From Arcticibacterium luteifluviistationis (lineage in GTDB: Bacteria; Bacteroidota; Bacteroidia; Cytophagales; Spirosomataceae): a stretch of DNA of 64,000 bases. The notes below the pieces were generated by a model. It searched no databases, was not told the DNA's origin, and saw only the letters and a program-made list of their open reading frames with translations. Below, in pieces: positions 43,746 to 51,476 of this stretch (positions within the stretch are counted from its first letter, which is position 1; the number at the start of each line of letters is the position of its first letter). The translations under genes and the position numbers were made by a program. The stretch is taken from the NCBI RefSeq assembly GCF_003258705.1, contig NZ_CP029480.1, positions 930,001 through 994,000 on the forward strand. Reading direction: 5' to 3'.

Positions 43746-44885
43746 ATGCTGAACCGACGTCTTATTCGAATTAGGGCTATGCAATCTTTATACGCCTATG
43801 AGCAATCAAAAAAGGCTAATTTCCTATTAGCTCAAGATTTGATTCATGAAGCTTTTGCTCCCGATCTTAACTCTATGCAGGTGCAAGACCGAGTAAAACT
43901 TCAGGGCTTGACAAAATTAGGACTTCAGCAATTGGTAGATGATTTCTCCATTGAAGGAGACAAAGACGACTTTGAACAACCAAACGAGGTCAAATTAGCC
44001 GTCAGCCAAGCTTCTAGCTACTTTCTAGAGAAAAACAAGCAAGATTTCAATCACCTTATTTTACGCACTGCGAAAGAAGCTGATAAAGTTTTTGAAATTT
44101 ATTACATGCTCCTGAATTTATATTTGGCCTTGGCAGAAATGTCAGACAGAGATATAGCCCATACAGGAAAAAGCAGATTGAGTGCTAATAAATTAGTCAA
44201 AGAATTTGCAATTAGTCCTGAGCTACATAACATGACCCTGCGTCAGACTTTTAGGTGGGATGAAGAAATGGACTTTGTCAAGAGTCTTTACAACCAAGTT
44301 TTAAAGAAAAACCCGAAGTATCTGGAATACTGCGAAAAACTAAATCACACTTTAGAGGAAGACACAGCTCTGCTAAAGTATTTAGTAAAAAACGTGTTCT
44401 TGAAAAATGAGGTTTCTGCTAACTTTTTTGAAGGGCAATACCTTTACTGGTCTGAAGACAAAGAAACGCTTAGAGCAATGGTAGCTCATAGTTTTCAAAA
44501 CTATGCGGAAAACAATCAACTAACCATAGCTCAACCAGATGAAACCTGGCAGGAAAGAAAAGATTTTCTGATGGTTTTATTTAAAAACGGCGTTAAAGAA
44601 GAAGAAGAACTTATGCGGACTATATTGCCTAGCCTTAAAAACTGGGAGTATGATAGAATAGCCGAAACCGATAAGATTCTATTAAAGATAGCTTTAATAG
44701 AGATGAAGGAGTTTCCTGGCATTCCGATTAAAGTGACGATCAATGAAATAATAGAAATAGCCAAAACATACAGTACACCTAAAAGTGGACAATTTGTAAA
44801 TGGTGTATTAGACAGGCTTTCAAAAGAGTTAGTGGCCAAAGGCGACATCAAGAAGTCTGGACGTGGTATGTTGGATAATAAATAA
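43746..44885 (+). CDS. nusB: Transcription antitermination protein NusB
   Basis: 379 aa, much longer than E. coli NusB (139 aa) but usual for Bacteroidota, which carry an N-terminal helical extension. The NusB core is at the end: KNGVKEEEELMRTILPSLKNWEYDRIAETDKILLKIALIEMKEFPGIPIKVTINEIIEIAKTYSTPKSGQFVNGVLD, split by family motifs. It works in rRNA antitermination with NusE. It heads the cluster nusB-YtxH-DUF1573-yajC-DUF721. Confidence 0.93.
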   Translation: MLNRRLIRIRAMQSLYAYEQSKKANFLLAQDLIHEAFAPDLNSMQVQDRVKLQGLTKLGLQQLVDDFSIEGDKDDFEQPNEVKLAVSQASSYFLEKNKQDFNHLILRTAKEADKVFEIYYMLLNLYLALAEMSDRDIAHTGKSRLSANKLVKEFAISPELHNMTLRQTFRWDEEMDFVKSLYNQVLKKNPKYLEYCEKLNHTLEEDTALLKYLVKNVFLKNEVSANFFEGQYLYWSEDKETLRAMVAHSFQNYAENNQLTIAQPDETWQERKDFLMVLFKNGVKEEEELMRTILPSLKNWEYDRIAETDKILLKIALIEMKEFPGIPIKVTINEIIEIAKTYSTPKSGQFVNGVLDRLSKELVAKGDIKKSGRGMLDNK

Positions 44886-44948
44886 GCTAGAAAAATTGCC
44901 TTAAATGGCTTTTTGAGATAATTTTAAGCACTAAATCAATAATAGATC

Positions 44949-45278
44949 ATGAGTAAATCGTCAGGTTCATTTTTAGCATTCATAGCGGGTCTTGCAGCAG
45001 GTACTGCTATTGGAATTTTATATGCTCCAGAAAAAGGAGAGGTAACAAGAGACAAACTGTCTGATACTTTAGGAAAATACCGTGTCCAGTTAGAAGAATT
45101 TATTGCCGACCTAATAGAAAGAGGTGATGAAGTAGCTATAGAAATGGCCGGTGGCGGAGATGTAGATAGCAAAGCAAAAGCAGACGGTAAAAAAGTAGTG
45201 AACGAAGCTCGTCAAAAAGCCGAAAAATTACTGGAAGATGTAGAAACTTTGATGTCACAGATTAAATCAAAAGCATGA
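44949..45278 (+). CDS. YtxH domain-containing protein
   Basis: 109 aa. The membrane helix FLAFIAGLAAGTAIGILYAPEKGE is the YtxH/DUF883-like signature, followed by an acidic helical tail (KAEKLLEDVETLMSQIKSK). It is a general-stress-type small membrane protein. The stop overlaps the start of the DUF1573 gene by 4 nt. Confidence 0.9.
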   Translation: MSKSSGSFLAFIAGLAAGTAIGILYAPEKGEVTRDKLSDTLGKYRVQLEEFIADLIERGDEVAIEMAGGGDVDSKAKADGKKVVNEARQKAEKLLEDVETLMSQIKSKA

Positions 45279-45709
45279 AATATATAGCTAGTTTACTTTT
45301 AGGCTTAGTATTGCTTTCATGCAATACTACCACTACCCAAGAAGGAGCAGAAACATCGTCACTTTCAAACGCCGAGATTAGCTTTGAAAACCCAATTCAC
45401 GATTTTGGTGCGATTACCGAAGGTGACCAAGTATCTCATGCGTTTAAGTTTACCAACACAGGAACTGACCCGCTTCAAATAACAGCAGTAAATGTATCAT
45501 GTGGCTGTACAGTGGCTTCAAAACCAATGGGCATGGTGGGTGTAGGTCAATCTGACGAAATAGTTATTAATTTTAACAGCACTGGAAAACTAGGTGTTAA
45601 CAAAAAAACGGTAGCTGTACTTTCAAACGCTAAAAATAACTCAGAAGTACTTTCTTTCACGGCTGTAGTAAGCAAAGCTGAAGGAGACACTGAAACTGAA
45701 AATCTTTAA
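45275..45709 (+). CDS. DUF1573 lipoprotein
   Basis: 144 aa. Lipobox LLSC, then an ASPM-SPD-2-Hydin-like immunoglobulin domain (NPIHDFGAITEGDQVSHAFKF; ITAVNVSCGCTVA) typical of DUF1573. Exported and outer-facing or periplasmic; function unknown. It is in the nusB cluster, overlapping the YtxH gene and 34 nt before yajC. Confidence 0.9.
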   Translation: MKYIASLLLGLVLLSCNTTTTQEGAETSSLSNAEISFENPIHDFGAITEGDQVSHAFKFTNTGTDPLQITAVNVSCGCTVASKPMGMVGVGQSDEIVINFNSTGKLGVNKKTVAVLSNAKNNSEVLSFTAVVSKAEGDTETENL

Positions 45710-45743
45710 GAAAATTAACCTTAAACTGAATAACAAAATCACT

Positions 45744-46025
45744 ATGGTATTATTACAAGCAGACGCTGGAGCAGGAAATTATAGTTTTTTAATACTAATG
45801 GCAGGGATGTTTGCTGTTATGTATTTCTTTATGATTAGACCACAGCAAAAAAAGCAAAAAGAACAAAAGAAAATGGTGGATGAGCTAAAAGCAGGTGACG
45901 ATGTAGTTACAGCTGGCGGACTTCATGGTAAAGTAATAAGTACTGACGACGAAACTGTAACTATCTCTACAGGTGGTGCAGCCAGACTTACTTATGAAAA
46001 AACAGCAATAGGTAAGAAGAAATAA
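45744..46025 (+). CDS. yajC: Preprotein translocase subunit YajC
   Basis: 93 aa. A single membrane helix (FLILMAGMFAVMYFFMIRPQQKKQKEQKKM) followed by the small soluble beta domain (LKAGDDVVTAGGLHGKVISTDDETVTI). An accessory of SecDF in the Sec translocase; secD and secF are not in the window. A terminator follows. Confidence 0.94.
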   Translation: MVLLQADAGAGNYSFLILMAGMFAVMYFFMIRPQQKKQKEQKKMVDELKAGDDVVTAGGLHGKVISTDDETVTISTGGAARLTYEKTAIGKKK

Positions 46026-46041
46026 ACAGACCTACATTTGA

Positions 46042-46080
46042 AAGACCTGTTTGCAATTATGCAGACAGGTCTTCTTCTTT
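46042..46080 (+). terminator. Terminator after yajC
   Basis: An AGACCTGTTTGC/GCAGACAGGTCT stem (one mismatch) with loop AATTAT, followed by TTCTTCTTT. Confidence 0.82.
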
Positions 46081-46115
46081 TTATATCCAAGTATTTTTTG
46101 TAGCTTACATACACA

Positions 46116-46436
46116 GTGAATCAATATAACAAAGTGAGAAGAAATACCAGAAATAACCAAGCTATGCCTTTAAAGGATGCCTTAGACGCCTTTCTGGACT
46201 CTTTTAACTTAAAATCCAAATACAACGAAACCCAACTAGTAGCCTCTTGGCAAAAGATAATGGGTCAAACAATAGCTTCCAGAACTGATAAAATATTCAT
46301 CAGAAGTAGCACTCTTTTTCTTAGAATTACCTCTGCCCCACTCCGTCAAGAGTTGGTATTAGCAAAATCAAAACTCATCACCCTTATCAATAAAGAAATG
46401 GGACAAGAACTAGTAAATGAGGTGGTCTTTATTTAG
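46116..46436 (+). CDS. DUF721 (DciA-like) protein
   Basis: 106 aa, starting with GTG at 46116. The DUF721 core is MPLKDALDAFLDSFNLKSKYNETQLVASWQKIMGQTIA, followed by LRQELVLAKSKLI. In many bacteria DciA relatives load the replicative helicase. The alternative ATG at 46164 would remove the N-terminal 16 residues and is less likely because relatives have a short basic leader. Confidence 0.85.
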   Translation: MNQYNKVRRNTRNNQAMPLKDALDAFLDSFNLKSKYNETQLVASWQKIMGQTIASRTDKIFIRSSTLFLRITSAPLRQELVLAKSKLITLINKEMGQELVNEVVFI

Positions 46437-46566
46437 GTAAGCTTAATCAAAAGACAAACACGCTCACCAAAGTTTTAATTGATTAACTAATCGAATCAAT
46501 CCACAGCACTTAAAAGTCATATCAAGAAAATAATTTGACATAGAAATCTATGACATGCCGTAAATA

Positions 46567-46595
46567 AGAAAAACCGCCTTTGGGGCGGTTTTTCT
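46567..46595. terminator. Bidirectional terminator between DUF721 and SDR genes
   Basis: An AGAAAAACCGCC/GGCGGTTTTTCT stem with a 4-5-nt loop. It has T runs in both directions and separates convergent genes. Confidence 0.9.
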
Positions 46596-46623
46596 TTTAA
46601 AATCTACTAATGATTAAAGTAGC

Positions 46624-47463
46624 TTACTCAAAATCACATGGCTTACCTAAACTTTCAAACTTAGCTAACTCTGCTATTAAGCCGTTATTCACATTTCCGA
46701 AAACATCATAAGCTATTTTACCTAAAGGTAAATGTACAGGAGCTTCTTCTAGCTGTGCTAATTTATAAATAGCAGTGGCCGCTTTAGCTGGGTCACCAGG
46801 CTGGTTACCATTTAAACCTTGTAAACCTCTAATACGCTCACCTACGGTGCTTTCGTAATCGTCTATTTCGGTATTATCATAAGCTGCCGAGCTACCTGCC
46901 CATTCTGTTCTAAATGGTCCAGGCTCTACATTAGTTACTTTAATGTTAAGAGGCTTTAATTCTGCTGCCAAAGCTTCACCAATACCTTCTAAAGCAAATT
47001 TAGAACCGTTGTAAATTCCTAAACCTTGAGAACCTATACGTCCTGCAATAGAAGTTATATTAATAATATGACCAGAACGTTGCTTACGCATTTCTGGTAA
47101 TACTGCTCTAATAGTGGTTAAAACACCAAAAACGTTTACTTCAAATTGTCTTCTAACTTCTTCATCAGAAATTTCTTCTATACTTCCCATAATGCCATAA
47201 CCAGCATTATTAACCACTACATCAATCTTTCCAAACTTATCAAAAATAGTTTTAACACCATCAATTATCATTTGTGTAGAAGCAACATCTATAAGTACAC
47301 CAAAAGAGTTTCCTGGGCTTTCATTGTTAAACGCCTCTACTTGGGCTTGTTTTCTAAAAGTTCCTACCACAATTTGTCCTTGTGATAATACCTCTTTAGC
47401 CAACTGTTTACCTAATCCTGATGATACACCAGTTATAAACCATACTTTTTTTTCTGTACTCAT
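46624..47463 (-). CDS. Short-chain dehydrogenase/reductase
   Basis: 279 aa. Classical SDR: the NAD(P) motif FITGVSSGLGKQLA, NNAGYG, catalytic Ser and Tyr-x-x-x-Lys (ITSIAG..GIYNGSKFALEG). The substrate is not determinable. It is monocistronic with its own terminator. The upstream gap toward the acetylxylan esterase contains an FNR-like palindrome. Confidence 0.92.
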   Translation of the reverse strand: MSTEKKVWFITGVSSGLGKQLAKEVLSQGQIVVGTFRKQAQVEAFNNESPGNSFGVLIDVASTQMIIDGVKTIFDKFGKIDVVVNNAGYGIMGSIEEISDEEVRRQFEVNVFGVLTTIRAVLPEMRKQRSGHIINITSIAGRIGSQGLGIYNGSKFALEGIGEALAAELKPLNIKVTNVEPGPFRTEWAGSSAAYDNTEIDDYESTVGERIRGLQGLNGNQPGDPAKAATAIYKLAQLEEAPVHLPLGKIAYDVFGNVNNGLIAELAKFESLGKPCDFE

Positions 47464-47888
47464 ATTTTTATTTTATTAAAATCGTGTAACTGCAACTGAA
47501 ACATTTCTTTTGCCAAGTTACTAAAAGATTTATTGTTATTCTGGTCTCTATAGCCCTATCAAGGTGCTAAATCTATATAAAATGATAGCTTTAGTTTATT
47601 TTGTTCTTTTCTGAAATTGAAACTATACTTAACAATTATGCTCAAATGCAACCGAAGTACAGGCTATAGTTAATTGGAGTAACGAAAACTATCTTGATTG
47701 AGATCAAGCAGCCACCTATTGATATTAAAAATAAGGATATGCTAGCTTAAAAACATAACCAAATGCACATGTTTCCGCTTAATCATTTTAAAACAGTTTA
47801 AAATCCCTTAGCTTAGAGTTACGCATAAGCGTCATATTTTAAGTTCAACCATATTCAAACATTACAGCATTTTAATAACAAATCGTAA
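47464..47888. other. Intergenic region between the SDR and acetylxylan esterase genes
   Basis: A divergent promoter region of 425 bp. It contains a perfect CRP/FNR-type palindrome at 47694-47707 and A/T-rich stretches. No ORF or RNA gene is seen. Confidence 0.5.
47694..47707. promoter_or_regulatory. CRP/FNR-type palindrome
   Basis: TTGAT-TGAG-ATCAA is a perfect match to the FNR-class consensus TTGAT-N4-ATCAA; the symmetry extends one further base on each side (C and G). It lies about 180 bp before the esterase start and 230 bp before the SDR start. No regulator of this family is encoded in the window. Confidence 0.4.
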
Positions 47889-49181
47889 ATGAAACTCAAA
47901 TTCTTTTTATCAGTATTATTAGCACTAGCATTTTATAGTCATGCAGACGCACAACCTCGTGAACAACTAATCAAGGTAATTGTAACACCTAACCATGCCG
48001 ACTGGACGTATGAAGTGGGAGACCGGGCTGAATTTACCATTACAGCTTTAAGAAATAACGTTCCACTTGATGGGCACGAAATCAAATATACCATACAACC
48101 TGACCCTGGTTATCGGATAGTTGAAATATGGGATGAAGGGACTTTTGTACTTAGTAATAAAACAACTAATATAAAGGCCAAAAAATTTAAAGAGCCCGGC
48201 TTTCTTCGCTGTACAGCAAGTGTAGAAGTTGATGGAAAGACGTACTCTTCTTTTGCAACGGCAGGTTTTTCCCCAGAGAAAATTCAACCAACCACTACCT
48301 TACCTGCAGACTTTGAAGCCTTTTGGAACAAAGGAAAAAAAGATTTAGCAAGAGTACCTGTTAATCCAATACTGACCTTAATGCCGGAAAGGTGTACGTC
48401 CAAAGTCAACGTTTACCACGTAGAATTGGACAACATTCATGGCAAAATTTATGGTATTTTATGTACTCCGAAAAAGGAAGGTAAATATCCAGCAATCTTG
48501 CATGTTCCCGGAGCAGGCGTTCGTCCGTATTATGGCGTAGTATCGGAAGCAGAGAAAGGGTTTATATCTTTTACAATTGGTATTCATGGCATACCGGTAA
48601 ACCTAGACCCGAGTGTTTATGATAATTTAAAACAAGGTGCATTGAAGGATTATTGGGGAATCAACCTGGATGATAAAGACAAAGCCTATTATAAGCGTGT
48701 TTATCTTGGTTGTGTAAGGGCTGTAGATTTTATGTTTGGTCTTGATAGTTTTGATGGGGAGAATATTGGAGTAACTGGAGGAAGCCAAGGCGGAGCACTT
48801 TCAATAATTACCGCAAGTTTAGATAGTCGCATCAGCTATTTGGCAGCATTTTACCCTGCACTTTCAGATATGACAGGCTTTTTGCACAACAGAGCTGGAG
48901 GTTGGCCACAAATATTCATAGACGAGTTTACCAACAAGCCAGAAAAAATAGAGACGTCAAAGTACTTTGATGTGGTAAACTTCGCTCGATTTGTAAAAGT
49001 ACCAGGATGGTATAGCTGGGGATATAACGACAATGTTTGCCCTCCTACTTCAACGTATTCTGCATATAATGTCCTCAAGTCTGAAAAAGAACTTCATGTA
49101 TTTCAGGAAACATTGCATTGGACATTTCCAGAACAAAATGAAATGAGAGACAAATGGCTTTTCGAAAAACTCACAAAATAA
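47889..49181 (+). CDS. Secreted acetylxylan esterase / cephalosporin deacetylase family hydrolase
   Basis: 430 aa with a signal peptide ending HADAQ. Residues ~25-130 are a beta-rich N-terminal domain; the AXE1-type alpha/beta hydrolase follows (FEAFWNKGKKDLARVPVNP, IHGKIYGILCTPK). The catalytic Ser is in GVTGGSQGGALS, the Asp in WGYNDNVCPP and the His in ETLHWTF. It likely deacetylates acetylated polysaccharides or oligosaccharides outside the inner membrane. Confidence 0.88.
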   Translation: MKLKFFLSVLLALAFYSHADAQPREQLIKVIVTPNHADWTYEVGDRAEFTITALRNNVPLDGHEIKYTIQPDPGYRIVEIWDEGTFVLSNKTTNIKAKKFKEPGFLRCTASVEVDGKTYSSFATAGFSPEKIQPTTTLPADFEAFWNKGKKDLARVPVNPILTLMPERCTSKVNVYHVELDNIHGKIYGILCTPKKEGKYPAILHVPGAGVRPYYGVVSEAEKGFISFTIGIHGIPVNLDPSVYDNLKQGALKDYWGINLDDKDKAYYKRVYLGCVRAVDFMFGLDSFDGENIGVTGGSQGGALSIITASLDSRISYLAAFYPALSDMTGFLHNRAGGWPQIFIDEFTNKPEKIETSKYFDVVNFARFVKVPGWYSWGYNDNVCPPTSTYSAYNVLKSEKELHVFQETLHWTFPEQNEMRDKWLFEKLTK

Positions 49182-49288
49182 GGCTGCTAAAATAACACTA
49201 AGCAAATTTATATAACGTCTTATAATCTAGTAGATGGCTCCAACTATGTAAAGATGGAATCCCCTCACCAAGATGTTGACCTTGCTTA

Positions 49289-49326
49289 TGAACCGCCGTC
49301 CCGATAGATATCGAGACGGCGGTTCA
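49289..49326. repeat. Long GC-rich palindrome, repeat-type element
   Basis: TGAACCGCCGTC pairs with GACGGCGGTTCA, with an inner CGATA/TATCG extension. There is no T tail. Its core resembles CCCGATA-type palindromes seen repeatedly in Bacteroidota intergenic regions (from memory), so it may be a dispersed repeat as well as a transcription end. Confidence 0.5.
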
Positions 49327-49530
49327 TTTATAATATACTTCCAGTTCTGGCCACCTAAAACATTGGCAATAAAAAAGGTTCTGTCATTGTAGATAGAAAA
49401 ATCCATTACAACAAATTAAAAAAGGCACTGCTTATCTTATATAAAAGTACCTTACTCCTATAACTAGCCTTTAGCTTTCCTTCGGAAAATGTTTCCACAC
49501 AAACACCTTAACAAGAATTAACACAGCAAC

Positions 49531-49552
49531 AAACATACTAGTCAGTATGTTT
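49531..49552. promoter_or_regulatory. TetR operator at its own promoter
   Basis: A perfect inverted repeat AAACATACT-N4-AGTATGTTT. It ends 4 nt before a TAnnTTTG -10 (TACATTTG, 49556-49563) and 15 nt before the TetR start, a position suited to autorepression. A nearly identical site precedes the dehalogenase gene. Confidence 0.75.
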
Positions 49553-49555
49553 TAC

Positions 49556-49563
49556 TACATTTG
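49556..49563 (+). promoter_or_regulatory. -10 element of the TetR gene
   Basis: TACATTTG matches TAnnTTTG. With the start codon at 49568, transcription would begin at or next to the ATG, suggesting a leaderless or nearly leaderless mRNA. No -33 TTTG is present upstream; the operator occupies that place. Confidence 0.5.
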
Positions 49564-49567
49564 TGTT

Positions 49568-50170
49568 ATGCAACAAGAATTAAAATCTGAAGTAACAAAG
49601 CAACTTATTGCTGATAAGGCTTTTGACCTATTTTACAAAAATGGTTTCAAAATAACCAGTATTGATAAAATAATGAAAGAAACCGCTTTGAGCAAAGGAG
49701 CCTTTTACCACCATTTTAAAAGTAAAAAGGAAATAGGATTAGCCGTTATTAGTTTAAAAATTCAGAAAAGAGTTGTAGATGGAATGATTTCACCTTTAAA
49801 AAAAACTGGTGATGCTTTTAATCTAATTGAGCATGTATTTATAACTCGATTGAAAGCATTTACTCTATTTGAAAAACAGCATGGCTGCCCAATGAATAAT
49901 TTCATAAATGAATTAGGCGACCATGAATTTGCCTATCAAACTGCACTTAAGAATATTATAGAACTGTGGAGAAATACCCTCATTCAGCTAATTGAAAGAG
50001 GAAAACTTGAAAACTCAATAAAGCAAGATACCCAAAGTGAAGCTTTAGCTATTTACCTAATTAGTGCATTTGAAGGTATTAGAGGCTTAAGAAAACTATA
50101 TAATGATGATGCCGTTTTAGATAATTTCCTAACAGGACTCTCATCACACTTAAAACAGATAAAAGCATAA
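49568..50170 (+). CDS. TetR/AcrR family transcriptional repressor
   Basis: 200 aa. The HTH DNA-binding domain is typical (ITSIDKIMKETALSKGAFYHHFKSKKEIGLAVI) and the C-terminal half is the ligand domain. I start at ATG 49568, as the ATG at 49547 lies inside the operator and the predicted promoter. Two identical half-site palindromes, at its own promoter and before the next gene, make it the likely repressor of the downstream dehalogenase-DoxX-SDR operon. Ligand unknown. Confidence 0.9.
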   Translation: MQQELKSEVTKQLIADKAFDLFYKNGFKITSIDKIMKETALSKGAFYHHFKSKKEIGLAVISLKIQKRVVDGMISPLKKTGDAFNLIEHVFITRLKAFTLFEKQHGCPMNNFINELGDHEFAYQTALKNIIELWRNTLIQLIERGKLENSIKQDTQSEALAIYLISAFEGIRGLRKLYNDDAVLDNFLTGLSSHLKQIKA

Positions 50171-50184
50171 TTTTTTTTACCCAA

Positions 50185-50206
50185 AAACATACTAATAGGT
50201 ATGTTT
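50185..50206. promoter_or_regulatory. Second TetR operator, upstream of the dehalogenase operon
   Basis: AAACATACT-N4-GGTATGTTT, differing from the first operator by one half-site base. It lies between the TetR stop (50170) and the ATG at 50222. Confidence 0.72.
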
Positions 50207-50221
50207 TATAACACAAATAAA

Positions 50222-51013
50222 ATGAAAAACGAAAGAAGAAATTTTATCAAAAAAACTACACTATTAGGCTTAGGAGCTGCCGCAACATCGCACCGTAGCT
50301 TGGCCGCTGATAGTCATGTAGAAATAGAAAATAATATAAGACCGAAAGTATTATTTTTTGATGTAAACGAGACCTTACTAGACTTAACTGCTATGAAAGA
50401 TAGTGTTGGTAAAGCTTTAGGTGGTAGAAGTGATTTATTACCCTTATGGTTTACCACGATGCTTCAATATTCGTTGGTATCAACTGTAGGAAGACAATAC
50501 AATGATTTTGGAATAATTGGAGCGGCAGCCCTTCAAATGGTGGCAGCCAATCATGGCATATCCATTACAGAAAAAGAAGCTCAAGATGCTATTTTGGGAC
50601 CTATCCGTTCGTTACCGGCACATCCAGAAGTCAAAGCGTCTTTACAACAATTAAGAGATGCTGGCTACAAGCTAGTTTCCTTTACCAATTCTTCAAATAA
50701 AGGTGTGAAAACACAATTTGAAAACGCCGGATTATTAGACTATTTCGATGAAAAATTAAGCATTGAAGACATGGGCAAATTCAAACCCCATACAGATGCT
50801 TACGACTGGGCAGCAAGAAAAATGGATGTAAAACCCTCAGAAAGTTTATTAGTAGCAGCTCATGGTTGGGACATTGCCGGTGCACTCTGGGCAGGTTGGA
50901 GAGGAGCTTTTATTAGTAGACCGGGTGCTCAATTATATCCCCTTGCTCCAAAACCAGAAATCAATGAAAGTAATCTAGCATTAGTGACTCAAAGATTAAT
51001 TTCTTTAAAGTGA
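50222..51013 (+). CDS. Haloacid dehalogenase type II-like protein with a Tat signal
   Basis: 263 aa. The N-terminus is a twin-arginine signal (ERRNFIKKTTLLGLGAAA). The HAD core follows: nucleophile motif LFFDVNETLLDL, motif II FTNSSN, Lys in MGKFKPHTDAY, and the C-terminal AAHGWDIAGALWAGW of haloacid dehalogenases. It probably hydrolyses a 2-haloacid or a related ester-type substrate. Export by Tat is unusual for this family, whose members are normally cytoplasmic. The start is ATG 50222, after the operator. Confidence 0.86.
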   Translation: MKNERRNFIKKTTLLGLGAAATSHRSLAADSHVEIENNIRPKVLFFDVNETLLDLTAMKDSVGKALGGRSDLLPLWFTTMLQYSLVSTVGRQYNDFGIIGAAALQMVAANHGISITEKEAQDAILGPIRSLPAHPEVKASLQQLRDAGYKLVSFTNSSNKGVKTQFENAGLLDYFDEKLSIEDMGKFKPHTDAYDWAARKMDVKPSESLLVAAHGWDIAGALWAGWRGAFISRPGAQLYPLAPKPEINESNLALVTQRLISLK

Positions 51014-51062
51014 AAAGAATAGTAAGTCAAATCATAAATATTATTCTTAAAAAACAAACAAC

Positions 51063-51476
51063 ATGATATTACCTGATTTAAATAATAAAACACTTGCCAT
51101 ACACTTGTTACGCATCTCCTTTGGGATAAACTACCTTTTCCATGGCGTGGTAAGAATCCCAAACTTAGACAAGTTTGTTACAGGAATGCAAAACACTTTT
51201 CAAGACACCTTGTTACCAGATTTTCTGGTAACACCCTTGGCATATGCTATTCCGTTTGCGGAAATTATTATTGGATTACTATTACTCCTAAATAAATTCA
51301 CTAGAGAAACACTAATAGCCACTTTTATACTAATGAATTTATTAGTAATAGGAAGCTCTTTTGCTCAAAAATGGGATCTTGTAGGATTGCAGTCTACTTA
51401 CATTGGCTTTCTGTTTTTGCTGCTGTATTTTATGAATGACAATCAGAATTTAATTAAAAGAAACAAAACATCATGA
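51063..51476 (+). CDS. DoxX family membrane protein
   Basis: 137 aa, four transmembrane helices. HLLRISFGINYLFHGVVRIP and PFAEIIIGLLLLLNKF match the DoxX pattern. These quinone- or redox-linked membrane proteins often accompany oxidative catabolism. It overlaps the next gene by 4 nt (ATGA). Confidence 0.87.
   Translation: MILPDLNNKTLAIHLLRISFGINYLFHGVVRIPNLDKFVTGMQNTFQDTLLPDFLVTPLAYAIPFAEIIIGLLLLLNKFTRETLIATFILMNLLVIGSSFAQKWDLVGLQSTYIGFLFLLLYFMNDNQNLIKRNKTS

Larger units (their letters stand above)
49182..49567. other. Intergenic region before the TetR gene
   Basis: It contains a long palindromic hairpin at 49289-49326 and, at its end, the TetR operator and promoter. No ORF is seen; the rest is A/T-rich. 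Confidence 0.5.

Noticed and set aside
46476-46500. ATTGATT...AATCAAT inverted repeat as a second FNR box
   Set aside because: The spacer is 9-11 nt rather than 4, and it lies between two convergent gene ends where an operator is unlikely.
49547-49567. Upstream ATG as the TetR start
   Set aside because: It lies in the palindromic operator and before the -10 element; the ATG at 49568 gives the usual N-terminus.
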